NCBI GenBank assembly: GCA_037157565.1
Contig: JAZHRO010000063.1
Coordinates: 11,142,001 to 11,206,000 of the forward strand
Reading direction: 5' to 3'
DNA length: 64,000 bases
Source of the DNA: Thalassia testudinum
Lineage: Eukaryota; Streptophyta; Magnoliopsida; Alismatales; Hydrocharitaceae
Shown: piece by piece, positions 45,527 to 56,542 of the stretch
How the letters are laid out: each line of letters begins with the position of its first letter
Numbering within the stretch: the first letter of the stretch is position 1
Translations under genes and position numbers: made by a program
The notes under the pieces: generated by a model
Told to the model about the DNA's origin: nothing
What the model saw: the letters and a program-made list of their open reading frames with translations, nothing else
The model's database searches: none

Positions 45527-45640
45527 AACTCTGCCTATGTTGAGGTTCGTGTGCCTTTTCATTGCCGGTCCCAAGCCCGGGTAAAGGAGGGTTGCGTTAG
45601 GTAGCCGACAGCCAGCGTAAAATTTGTCGGGTCTTTAAAC

Positions 45641-47300
45641 ATGGATTCTAGAAAACACTCTGATTTCGTTGGGGCGTTCCCTACTTGCGACGCGCTACAT
45701 CGACGCCTGGGTGTAGTGATAAATGAGCAAGGGTTCTCGCATGAGGAACGCATGCGAGTAAAGAAGTTAGTTCCGCTACATCGCCGCCCGGATGTAGTCC
45801 TAAATGAGAAAGGGTTCTTGCATGAGGAACGCATGCGATTAAAGAAGTTAGTTCCGCTACATCGCCGCCCGGATGTAGTCCAAAATGAGCAAGGGTTCTC
45901 GCATGAGGAACACATGCGAGTAAAGAAGCTAGTTCTACCACTTCGTCATCAAAGTGTGTCACAAAGAATGCTGAGATTCGGTAGTTGGAATATTGGTACC
46001 TTGACCAACAAGCTCATGGAGATTGTGGATACAATGGTAAGGAGAAGGATTCAAATTCTTTACCTTCAAGAGACTAAGTGGGTTGGTGAAAAAGCAAAGA
46101 AAATCGAGAGAACAGGTTTCAAACTTTGGTATTCAGGAAGGGACAAAGGTACAAACGGTGTGGGTATTATAATTCATAAGGATTTGAAGGAGAGCGTGGT
46201 TGAGGTTAAGAGATTGGGTGATCGAATTATTTTGATAAAATTAATCTTAGAAGAAAAGATCTTGAATATCATTTCAGTTTATGCACCTCAAGTTGGTCTA
46301 GAGGAAAGAATAAAGAATAAATTTTGGGGAGAGCTGGATATGATAATTCAAGGAATCCCACAGACAGAAATGATTTGCTTGGGTGGAGATTTAAATGGGC
46401 ATGTGGGAAAAGATGCTTTAGAGTATGCAGGAGTGTATGGAAATCATGGTTTTGGTGTTAGGAATGAAGAAGGGAAGACGTTCATTGATTTTGCTATGGC
46501 CTATGATCTTTTCATAGCAAATACTTTCTTCAAAAAATAAAAAGAGCATTTGATTACCTATAAAAGTGGCTTAACAAGAACACAGATCGATTACTTTGCT
46601 TTGAGAAGAAGGGATCGTTTATCTTGTAAAGATTGCAAGATTATTCCAGGGGAGAGTTTAACTGCTCAACATCGTCTTTTGGTGTTGGATGTTCATTTGA
46701 AGAAGGTAAAGAAGAGAAAATTAGTGTCTAAGAATTTGAGAATTAAATGGTGGAATCTTAAGAAAGAGCAAGTGAGATTTGAAGAGAAGATGATGCAACA
46801 AAAAGCTTGGGATCTTGATGGTAGTGCTGATGAAATGTGGTTAAATATGACAAACTGTATTAGGAAGGTGGCAAAGGAGGTGTTAGGCATGTCTAAAGGA
46901 GGTGTTCCAGGATAAAAGGAGGCTCGGTGGTGGAGTGAGGAAGTACAGGAGAAGCTTAAAATTAAAAGAGCCTGTTTTAAAGCCTTATATCGAGATAAGA
47001 CCGATGAAAATATGGAAAACTACAAAAGAGCAAAGAAAGAAGCAAAGAAAATAGTTAGTGAAGCTAAAGCAAAAGCTTAGGAGCATTTTTATAAGAAACT
47101 TGATTCTAAAGAAGGTGAAAAAGATATTTTCAAGTTAGCTAAAGCAAGAGAGCAGAAAGCAAATGACCTTACGCATGTAAGATGCATCAAGAATGAAGAA
47201 GAGAGGGTGCTTATAACTAGTGAGGATATAAAGACAAGATGGAAAAGATATTTTTATAAGCTATTTAATGAAAAATAAAAGAATGATATCATCTTAGGGG
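45641..47300 (+). pseudogene. RTE endonuclease and connector
   Basis: The frame from 45641 holds three 27-residue repeats (residues about 19-99), then the endonuclease from MLRFGSWNIGTLTNKLMEIV: LQETKWVGEKA (catalytic Glu), YAPQVGLEERIKNKFWGELD and CLGGDLNGHVGKDALEY (Asp/Asn). A TAA at 46538 interrupts before the C-terminal part TRTQIDYFALRRRDRLSCKD. Further stops at about 46913, 47078 and 47276. The endonuclease nicks target DNA to start target-primed reverse transcription. Confidence 0.85.
45695..45937 (+). repeat. Three 81-bp tandem repeats in frame
   Basis: Each unit encodes 27 residues on the plan LHRRPDVVLNEKGFLHEERM plus RLKKLVP. The period is a multiple of three, so the frame is kept. 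Lies just upstream of the endonuclease. Confidence 0.85.
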
Positions 47301-47339
47301 AGTTAGTTAACTTAGAAGAGTATGTGAATCGATCATGTT

Positions 47340-48668
47340 ATCGAAGGATACAAAAGAAATAAGTAGAGGATGCTTTGAAGATGATAAAAAGTGGGATGGT
47401 TGTTGGGCCTGATGATATTCCTATAGACATCTGGAGAATGACGGGAGAACGGGGTATAACTTGGCTCACAAATTTATTTAATACTGTGTGGAGAGGCAAG
47501 AAGATGACAGAGGAATGGAGGAAAAGTTTTATGGTACCTTTATACAAGAACAAGGGTGATATACAAGATTGTTCCAACTATAGAGGTATTAAGTTGATGA
47601 GTCATACGATGAAACTTTGGGAAAGAATAATTGAAAGAAGGGTGAGGCAAGTCTCTATGGTAACTGAAAATCAATTTGACTTTATGCCAGGCAGGTCTAC
47701 TATTGAGGCTATACATCTCTTGAGACGTGTGATGGAGACATACAAAATGAAGAAAAAGGATTTACATATGATTTTTATTGATTTGGAGAAGGCCTATGAT
47801 TCTATCCCAAGAGATCTTGTGGAGAATTTTGGAGAAAAGACAAGTGCCAATTATATATATCAACCTCATAAAGGATATGTACTATAGAGCTGCAGCTTGT
47901 GTAAAGACTAAGAATGATTTGACAGACTACTTTGATATCACCATTGGTCTGCATCAAGGTTCGACTTTAAGCCCTTATCTTTTTGCCTTGGTTATGGATG
48001 AGTTGACGAAGCATATCCAAGTTGAGGTACCTTGGTGTATGCTTTTTGCTGATGATATTGTGTTGGTTGATGAGACAAGAGATGGAATGAACAGAAAACT
48101 TGAGCTTTGGAGAGAAGCCCTGGAAGATAAAGGATTACGCATAAGTAGGACGAAGACTGAGTATATGGAATGTAAGTTTAGTAGTAGAGGGAACAACGAA
48201 GGGATTGATGTAAAAATTGGAGAAGAGTGCATTCCAATGAAAGATATTTTTAAGTACTTGGGATCTATTTTCCAATATGATGGTGGAATTGATGGAGATG
48301 TTACACATAGAATTAATGCAGGGTGGTTGAAATGGAGGGGTGTTTCTGGTGTTCTTCGTGATAAGAGGGTTCCTTTAAAAGTCAAAGGAAAATACTATCG
48401 AGTTGTGGTAAGACCAGCCATGTTGTACGGTTCTGAATGCTAGGCTATAAACTATAGGCATGTACAGAAGATGTCTGTGGCAGAAATGAAGATGTTAAGA
48501 TGGATGTGTGGTCATACAAGAAATGACCGTATTTCAAATGAATTTATTAGAAACAGGGTTAGGGTGGCACCGATAGAGGATAAAATGAGAGAGGCCCGTC
48601 TAAGATGGTTTAGACATTTACAAAGAAGGCCACTAGATGCTCCAATTAGGAGATGCGAGAAGTTGTAG
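47340..48668 (+). pseudogene. RTE reverse transcriptase
   Basis: MVVGPDDIPIDIWRMTGERG, VPLYKNKGDIQDCSNYRGIK, MIFIDLEKAYDSIPRDL, then after a frameshift near 47820 LHQGSTLSPYLFALVMDELT and CMLFADDIVLVDETRDGMN (catalytic Asp-Asp intact), RISRTKTEYMEC, and the C-terminal [24 protein letters not shown] follows GSEC at 48441. All typical of RTE reverse transcriptase. Confidence 0.9.
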
Positions 48669-48866
48669 GCTGAACCCGCTAAGAGGGGGCGAGGAAGACC
48701 AAATAAGTGTTGGAAGGAAACTATTAAGTATGACCTCAATTACTTTAATTTAAGTCCTAAAATAGCTGAAAATCGATCTGTGTGGAGGCAAAGAATCCAT
48801 ATAGCCGACCCCACTTAGTGTGGGAAAAGGTTTGGTTGTTGTTGTTGTTGTTTTTATAGCTAGAAA

Positions 48867-49851
48867 GTAGGAAATGATTACAACTAAAAAGCAGGAAACG
48901 ATTATAGCTAGAAAGTGGGAAATTCCATTCTAAAAAGCAATGAAAAGAAGGGAGAGAGATGTTATCCTCCTCGACGATTGCTTGGAGGACGAGCTGGACG
49001 AAGCGATGCCTGGAAGGACGGGGTGGGAAGGAGGATGAAGCAGGAAGAAAGTGGGAATGAGGCAAAACGTCGTCGTCGTGGCAGGATCCAGTTGCGGAAT
49101 GGGGGCAAGAAAACTTTGGATTTGGCTCTAAAGGAGCATCCTAGGTTTGGGACAAGCTTCTTAGAGCTTTGGAGAGGGAGAGAGATGAAGGGATGAAAAT
49201 TTCATAGTGTAAGGGTCTCCTTTTATAGTTACAAGGATTGGGGGTAATTTGGTCATTACAAATTCAAAATATCAAATGAGGGGGCCTTTAGTGATGGAAT
49301 TAAGCGTCACTAAAGACCTAATAGTGGCCTTACGTGTGCACCCGCCCGCATGCCCTTTCCTCTTCAGCGTAACCATGTCTGCTCATGTTCTCACAAGATC
49401 ATAGATCTTCAACCGTCCGATCTCGCATCCAACGGCTCAGAATTCGTTGCGTCCCCCATGTCTGATCGGGCATTTGAATCTACGTCTGATCACGCGTGCG
49501 TGAACCATGCGCATCCGTTGCGCCACGTCGCCTGCTCCTCGCCAGCACGATCTGCATCGAATGGGTGAATTGAATGTGCCCCGTGCCTTCACCTCAATTT
49601 GAGGCTTGTGGGGATTTGATCTCGTGGCCTCTACTTCGTGAGCGTGCCCACGACCAATGCGCTACGGCCTCGTCTTTGTCTCACTTAGGAACTAGGCACA
49701 CGCGATCGTGGTCATTAGATGATCCAATGACCCAGATCGTCCGTGCCTTTGCCTTCAGAAGTGCAACTGTGGGTCCTTGGGCCAATTGGGCGGCTGAGAT
49801 GGCGCCATGTGGCACCATCTTGGCCGTCCATCTTCTATGTGTTGTAGACGG
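48867..49851 (-). repeat. Element C 5' LTR, second part
   Basis: Continues the alignment to the 3' LTR (18425-19455), including a TATA box near 49219 and the U3 hairpin near 49290. Interrupted by a solo LTR. Confidence 0.8.
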
Positions 49852-51581
49852 TGAAGGTTTCCCTACCAGGAGGGGTGACGTAATAAAATTGCGGAAATAA
49901 AAATATAAAGCAATCTCAAAAATCAATCGCACAATGTACACAGGTATTTTTAGGTGGAAACCCAAACCGGGTGAAAACCACCACCTAACCCTCTCGAGTT
50001 AGGATTTTCCGATCAACCAAGTTGATCAAAATCCACTAAACGAATCACTTTAAACGAGGTGATTCAACCTCAGTACAACCACGCTACAAGTACGAGGGTA
50101 GCGTTCCTCAACCCCTTCTCTCCACGAGAAGGATTTTGTCCCACGAAGGAGACGGGAATTCGCAAAGCGAATACCCAACCAAAATACAAAGATAAAGTAA
50201 AACAACAGTCCTATAGAGCCAACAAAATTAAACCTAGCTTCTATAGGAAATAGGAAACTCCCCTTTGCAAGGAGTGCGTCGACGATGACGCGGTGCGTGT
50301 GCCACGCGATGGCGCTACGTCGCTCTCGTGAACAACAGCGGGAGAGCGGGCGCGCAAACTGAATTTAGCTCTCAAGATGATGGAGCTTGAGCTTAGAGAG
50401 CAAGAGCTTCTTGGACACAAGAGTGTGAGAGTGTATTACAAGGTGTCTCTTGGTGTTTCTAAGTGTATATCTTGTGTGTTTTTTTATGTGTTTGTGTTAC
50501 AAAGGTTCCCCTCTATTTATAGAGGCCTTAGGAAGGCTTTAGAAGGCTTAGGAAAGGTTCTATAGCCGTTGGGAACAAACCCCAAGTGAATCAGCCCGAA
50601 ATCAGGAACAATCATTGTTCTGACAGGCTTATTAGACGTCTAATTCTAGCATCAGACGTCTGGAAGTTCACTATAAGACGTCTGATTAAAAGGTCAGACG
50701 TCTGATTTTGGGCGGGTCTCTCCCTGACTTGGATCAGATCTAAACAGGGTTTTTGTACAAGTCCATCAGACGACATAGAGGACATCTGGCACTAAGTCTG
50801 GACGTCTGGAAACCTACTTTTACTGTGGGAATTGATTTCCAAACATTGCAACGGCTAGAAAATCTCTGAGAAGAGATTTTGGGTCAGCCGAGGCAAAACG
50901 GTCAATTATCAGACGTCTGGGAAGACCTATGGACGTCTGATAAGGCTCTAACGGTCATATACTGCCGTGCTTGCTAAGTTAGCCAATGGTCCACTATCTG
51001 GACGTCTGGAAAATCCATCAGACGTCTTCTAAGACGTCTGGTCTAAGGTCTGGACGTCTGATTTCATCAGACAGAAAACTAAGTCCAGCCTAACAGTTAT
51101 CAGACGTCTGAAACAACAGTCAGACGTCTTAAAATTCTTTATCAGACGTCTGATTTTGGGATTAGACGTCTGGAAATGCTGTTTGAGCCCTATATTGGTT
51201 TTCTAGGTATTCTACAGAAAACCTAAGTATCCTAGGGTTGTGCAGGTGTTCCTAGGACTACTTTTAGGGTACTTTGAGGCTCTTTAACATAATGTTCTAA
51301 GGAATCAAAAAGAGCAAGAAAATAAATACAAGAGATACATGAAAGGATAAAAAAGAATCTATCCTATTCTTCTTGTCTTCCATCTCCAATCTTTCGCTCC
51401 ACGCGAACCTCCTTTGTTTTCCGTCAAGCTCCTCCAATCCGTCCTGGATGCGAGCTCGAATTCCGTCTAAACACGTCCTCATTTGCAATTGACCTGAAAT
51501 CTAGGACTCAAATTGCAAATGTTAAATAACACGTGTTTTGTTATCATCAAAACAAATGATCGTGGTGCTCTAGCACCAACA
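49852..51581 (-). mobile_element. Solo LTR of Sirevirus-like family (minus strand)
   Basis: Minus strand starts TGTTGGTGCTAGAGCACC at 51581 and ends at 49852 (plus-strand TGAAGGTTTCCC). Exact 5-bp duplication GACGG at 49847-49851 and 51582-51586. GACGTC array at about 50630-51180 and TATA box at 50514-50521. No interior, so recombined to a solo LTR. Confidence 0.9.
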
Positions 51582-51586
51582 GACGG

Positions 51587-52005
51587 TGCCACGGATGTCG
51601 GATTGAATCGATTTTCACTCCATTAGGCTGCGATCATTGACCAAACCCATCCTTGCGGTTAGATCTTTCATCTGAGGTGCGGATTGACAGCATCTTGGCC
51701 CTTGATTTTTGAGCTTCCTCAAACTATATCTGGTGCTACGGATGTCCAATCGAGGTAATCTTGGAGTCGTTGAACTCTAGTCACCACCCTGATTAGATCC
51801 GTACAGTTGGATCCTTGGTCCGAGACCCTGATTAAAAGTTGCCCTATCCTTAGCGATAAAAGGAGACAATTACTATACAATTTGTACAATTTAACCTAAA
51901 TACATGATTATGCGTGTTATGTAATATTTACAATGCATGATGCTAATATGGTACTAAGAACATGCATTAATAGACATTTTTGGCTATTTTGATGTATGTA
52001 CATCA
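51587..52005 (-). repeat. Element C 5' LTR, third part (U3 end)
   Basis: Aligns with 19458-19878; ends GTATGTACATCA at 52005 (minus-strand start TGATGTACATAC). Next base begins L1 sequence. Confidence 0.8.
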
Positions 52006-52364
52006 GTTGGGAATTAGGTCCCTGAAGGAGTTTGATGATTCGCTATTGTTGAAGTGGGTAATAAAAATTTTTCAAGGGGAGAATAAACTATGGGTGAAGG
52101 TGATCAAAGGGATATATGGTGAATCACATTCTGTGGTGAATAGACTTTTTCCCAAAAATGTGTCCCCTTTCTGGAGGTCGGTGGTGGCAGCTATGAAGGA
52201 GAACCGGAACCTATTCCAACCAGTATGTGGGGATGGATGATCCTTTCTATTCTGGTCAAAAAATTGGTCATCGTTGGGATTGCTACACCAAAAGTACCCA
52301 CATGTCTATGGTCTTTCTGTTGATAGAGGGGCTAAAGTTGCAGATTTCTGGGATCAAGAGGAGG
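52006..52364 (+). pseudogene. L1 reverse transcriptase C-terminal region
   Basis: LGIRSLKEFDDSLLLKWVIK and LWVKVIKGIYGESHSVVNRL are typical of the region after the catalytic domain of plant L1 reverse transcriptase. A TGA lies after VCGDG (52238). Upstream catalytic sequence is absent. Confidence 0.75.
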
Positions 52365-55062
52365 CGATGGGAACACCATCATAAGCCCTAATTAGCTCAT
52401 TTTAACCCAAAAAAGAGAACAAAAGCTCCTACATAACTAACTGGAGGTCCTAACTCAATGAATAACCATTCTGAGAGAAAAGTAAAAAACAAGGGGTAAA
52501 ACTGTAATTTTACCATTGCAGTACAACAAAAGGCTTTCTCATGGGATAAACATAGATAAAAAGTGGGATGGTTCAAACAAAAAAGGATTCATGTGAATTC
52601 TAGGAATTAAATGACTTCTTGTAACCCTAAAACAGACTCACTTGGTTTAACAAGGTTCTGGTTAGGATAAAATTCATCTAAACCCTCTAAAAATCATGGA
52701 AAAATATGTTATAGGGTTTAAAACCTTCAATTTGGCCCTTAGAACCTATTTTGACCCAAATTGGGGTCTCAGACAAATATTTACCTTAAATTAGGTTTTT
52801 ACGTCAATTGCCTAGTCAAACATAGTCAAACCTAAAATCTAACTTCACCATTAGATTCCTTAGGTCCAAATTAGGTTTGTACCAAAATTTGGACCTAAAA
52901 GGAATTCATCTTGACCTACTTTGCACATAGGTCCAGCCTAATTACATTTCTACCCCTATCTTTTGAAAACCTCTACAGAAACCCCCTATCTTTGTCTTCA
53001 TTCTTTGAAATTAGGTCCCTCCACCATTATAACGAAGGGAATCCTACTTCGGTGAAGTTTCGAGGGCAAGATCTCTCTGATTTCTCAGAGAATCCCCTTC
53101 AAAATTGAAAGGGAGATTCTCTGAGAAATCTCCTCCAGTTTGAACACAATTCCAGGCTCTATTTGATACCGAATCTCTCATGCGAATGCATGAGAGATTC
53201 GAGTCTCCTTCAACCTTCCATCGACGAGCACAAATCCTTCCTCCAGGGCCTATAAAAGCCTGCCCAAATCCCTCTGCATCTTCCAAGCTTGAAATTGGCC
53301 AGATAATCCCTCTATTTCGTCTCTTCCCCCTTCGAACAGTGACTCAGCAAGCTTCGGCAACCGCCCTTTCTTTCCCTCTTCTCCTAACCACAATACCAGT
53401 GGCAGGGTTCTCTCCCTCCTGTTCGTCCGCGTCGCGCCACACCCGCCGACGCCCTTGCAGCCCCTTCGTCGTCGCCATCCTCCCCCCACTGAGTGTTTCA
53501 TCTCCGGCAATGGCAATACGAGCCGGCCGCCATCTCTTCCTCCCCCTTCATCTATCTATGCCCAGCTAAGTCCTCTCTCCTTTCTAATCATTTTTCCTCT
53601 CTTTTTTTCTTGAAAATGCCCCTTGACACACGCAACCACCATCACCTTCTTCATCTCCGGCCAGACCTCTGGCGAGGCGTCTCCGCCACTTCACAACACC
53701 ATCCGCCTCGTCAACCACCCCATAAGCACCAGAACCCTCCACTGATCATAAACCCTCACTCCACTCACCGCATCACGCCCCCAAAACAACCCCCGAACAC
53801 ACCCACTCTCACGCACACAGGGTGCCCTAGGCATGCACATTCCGGCCACCCCACACCATGCTGACCCTCACACTACGTTCGCTGTGTCTCGACGAAGCTT
53901 TCTAAGCTTTCTGACGAGGTCGCAAGGCCATTTTCATGTTGACAGGTTTTGAGGCTTGCCGCCATTGACGCATGCAAGCTACTAGCTTGCAAGCTTACTC
54001 CAGGTCTCCTCGCTCCAGGCTAAGAGTCCCAGGGTGTGCGGACTCCTCTCGCACACAGCTTTAGCCAAGCAATTGGCACTGAAGACCGAAGTAGCCGCTG
54101 CAATCAAGGGAAGACTCCTGCTGCAGATGCATGCGAAGGGAGGTGGGAGGATAGCCCCACCTTGGAAGCTGCTAGCATGCTGCAGTGGAATAAATTGAAT
54201 AAATGAATCAAGCTCTTTGCCTCCTGACCACGAGGTGAGGTCCCACTCACCCTCTCACTGCCTCGTCCATGACCCGATCCCCGCGAACCTAGCTTGACCC
54301 GTATACCTGACCTGTACTCATTACCCACCACTGCACGCCGGTGGGCCTAGTCCCGGGCACGTACCCGACCCGATTACTTGAGAAAGCGGCTCTGGGAGAG
54401 TGAGCCTAAGAGAAAAAGAGGAAGAAAGATCGCGAGCGGGTAGGGGTAGGTTTTGCTCTCGCAAGAAAGAAGAAGAAGAAGCAGGAAGAAGAGGGCGGAG
54501 GCCAGAGAAGCTAAGGGAGGAGAAGGCAAGGACTAAAGAGGAAGAAGCTAAAGGCTGAAGGGCTGAAGAAAGAGAAAGAGAAGGAGAAGGAACTGAAGGC
54601 AGAAGAAAGAAGAGTCGCTAGAAGGAAAGAAAGAAGAAGAAAGAGAAGAAGCCAAAGGCAAAAGAGAAAGAGAAAGGCACAAGCACGAGAGCAGAAGAAA
54701 AGAGAGAAAGAAGAAGAAGGAAGCAGCCAGAGACAGAGATCAGAGAAGAGAAAAAGAGAAATAGAAGCACTGTAGCAAGTTTAAGACGTCTGATTCACAA
54801 AATCAGACGTCCATTTTTTATGCTTTCTTTATATACATTGATATTCTGTGGCTACATTTACATTTTTGCATTACAACTCCAGTTTTCATTGTATATTATA
54901 TTCAATTTCTCAAAAGTTGTGTTCTTGATTTTTAAACCCCACTTTGCTCCCTGTGTTTGACCTCGGACTGAAAACTTCGAGTAATAAAATCTATTTGTTT
55001 TTTAGCGATTTCAACTATACTACAACGCATCGATTTTAAAACCTAATTTCGCCTCGTGAACA
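52365..55062 (+). mobile_element. Solo LTR of element F family
   Basis: CGATGGGAACACCATCAT (first T mutated to C) at the start and CTCGTGAACA at the end, with exact duplication GGAGG at 52360-52364 and 55063-55067. TATA box at 53251-53257 (GGCCTATAAAAGCC). A purine-rich AGAAGAAG tract spans about 54405-54780, followed by two GACGTC motifs at 54785-54812. Frames such as 53180-53864 lie in its pyrimidine-rich leader and are not genes. Confidence 0.9.
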
Positions 55063-55067
55063 GGAGG

Positions 55068-55660
55068 ATAGATGGGAGATATTGGAGATAGGTTGCAAAG
55101 AGGGAAGTCGCACATGGGGCGAGAGATCACGCCTACTGCAGGATTTTCAAGCTTTCAAGTCGATGGGGGGTATTGATACATATAGATGGATGGGAGAGTT
55201 TTCATCTGCCAAGGCCTATGAACAAATGGTAACAAGGATACAAAATGAAGAAGCTGACGCCATATGTGTAGGACTATGGAAGCTTAAAATTCCGCTGAAG
55301 GTACAAATATTTTTGTGGCTTTGTAGGAGGATAGTTCATTACTGGCAACTTGAGACATCGAAGAATGGGTGTTGCTGCTGATACATGTCACTTATGCGGT
55401 TTCCAGACAGATAGTGTGTGACACATTTTTTCCTCGTGTGTGGTTACTATGTGTGGAATAGGGTCTGTGGCAGTGGCCTACCTGTTTGGGAGGACATGTG
55501 GGGTAATTTTATTAGGACTAGGAGACCACATTGTCCCATGGCGACTGTATTATGGTGTGTGTGGCGTGTGAGAAATGATTGTCTTTTTTAGGAGAGACCT
55601 ATTAATAGGGTATGAATTGTACATGAGTGTCAGGCTCTCATACGGCATTGGAGGAGTTGA
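55068..55660 (+). pseudogene. L1 ORF2 C-terminal zinc-knuckle region (zf-RVT)
   Basis: YRWMGEFSSAKAYEQM, LWKLKIPLKVQIFLWLCRRI and a Cys/His cluster CVTHFFLVCGYYVWNRV after a frameshift follow the zf-RVT pattern of plant L1 elements. Several stops and a frameshift near 55375. Confidence 0.75.
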
Positions 55661-55750
55661 TGTATGTTGGTTTTTTTTTTTTAATTAATAAAATCTCCGG
55701 ATGGCCATCAATTTAGATAGCTTTCCTTTCTTCCTTAAAAAAAAAAAAAC

Positions 55751-56542
55751 TAAGTGCAAGAACCTAGATCTTATCCTTATCCTTTCCTATGGCACAAAAA
55801 TGCATATCCCTTTCCTAGTAATCTTTGCCCTCAAAACCTTATCCAAAGGCCTTAAACCACCTTATCCTTAGCGACCCCCCCTTAGGTACATCTAGACCCT
55901 TGATCATCTCTTCAAACACATCTTAGCCATCCATTGAATTACAACAAAAACAACCTATCTTTCTACCATAGATTTAGATCATAACCCTTGATTCTTATAA
56001 CCTAATCCTAGCCCTACACATCATTGATCCTAGCCACATTAGTTGGACCAATAGGAAGGCTCTCCTATATCTATAAAAACATAGGTCATGCCCCCCAGTC
56101 AATCTCTTCGTCCACTAAAAATCCTACACCTTCTTCCACCACCTCCTAAGTAGAACGCCTAGAATTTCCTCCATGGCCATCCCTCCCCGTTAGGTCCACC
56201 CTCTTCCACTATGCATTCCTCTACTGGACGTGCTCCCTTGCATCCTCTCTGTCTCTGTCGGTGGATCTCTCCATCGCTGTGACTGTGCTCCAGATCTTCT
56301 CTCATTCTTTCTCTATTCTAGTTCTAGTAAAATAGCATCTATTTTATTTCTCAAAACTCCATGTGTAATCATTTTGCTAGTATGAATAAAAGTCTTTTTA
56401 TCTCCATCCCTTACTCTCTCTCTCTCTATCTCTATCATCTTAGTTAGTATTAGTTCATATTTATTTTTTGTTTGCATACACAAATTCCTATTATTACCTC
56501 CCTATGTTCAACCCAGACTCCCAATTTGGTTATCGTTAAAAT
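55751..56542 (+). repeat. Decayed plus-strand LTR related to A/C family
   Basis: Contains a TATA-like CTATATCTATAAAAACATAGG near 56066-56086, a CT-rich run near 56410 matching the U5 part of the C LTR read from the other strand (CTCTCTCTATCTCTATC then TTAGTATTAGTTC), and CTCCCTATGTTCAACCCAGA, the complement of the LTR motif GAACACAGGGAG. Boundaries uncertain. Confidence 0.45.

Larger units (their letters stand above)
45527..48849 (+). mobile_element. RTE-clade LINE, near full length
   Basis: A 3.3-kb element with apurinic endonuclease, reverse transcriptase and a 3' end reading CCGACCCCACTTAGTGTGGG and a (TTG)n tail, typical of plant RTE elements. Flanked by a 17-bp duplication. Decayed by stops and one frameshift. 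Confidence 0.9.
18145..52005 (-). mobile_element. Element C: Athila-like element with pol, split by nested insertions
   Basis: Minus strand: 5' LTR in three pieces (52005-51587, 49851-48867, 45526-45276), primer site plus tRNA-Asp copy (45272-45228), pol from late protease through integrase (24530-21240), 3'-UTR, polypurine tract (19905-19879) and 3' LTR (19878-18145). The gaps are the F element (24531-45223), an RTE LINE (45527-48849) and a solo LTR (49852-51581). Gag and the protease active site are absent: the tRNA copy joins straight to protease sequence. The left flank is element B, the right flank is an L1 LINE, and the flanking five bases (TTGCT and GTTGG) do not match, so a rearrangement after insertion is possible. 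Confidence 0.7.
52006..55750 (+). mobile_element. L1-type LINE, 3' end, split by a solo LTR
   Basis: Pieces 52006-52364 and 55068-55750 encode the end of an L1 ORF2 and its 3'-UTR with AATTAATAAAATCT and a 14-base poly-A (55737-55750). The frame runs on across the insertion (WDQEE then DRWEILEIGCKEG). The 5' part is missing at the junction with element C. Confidence 0.8.
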
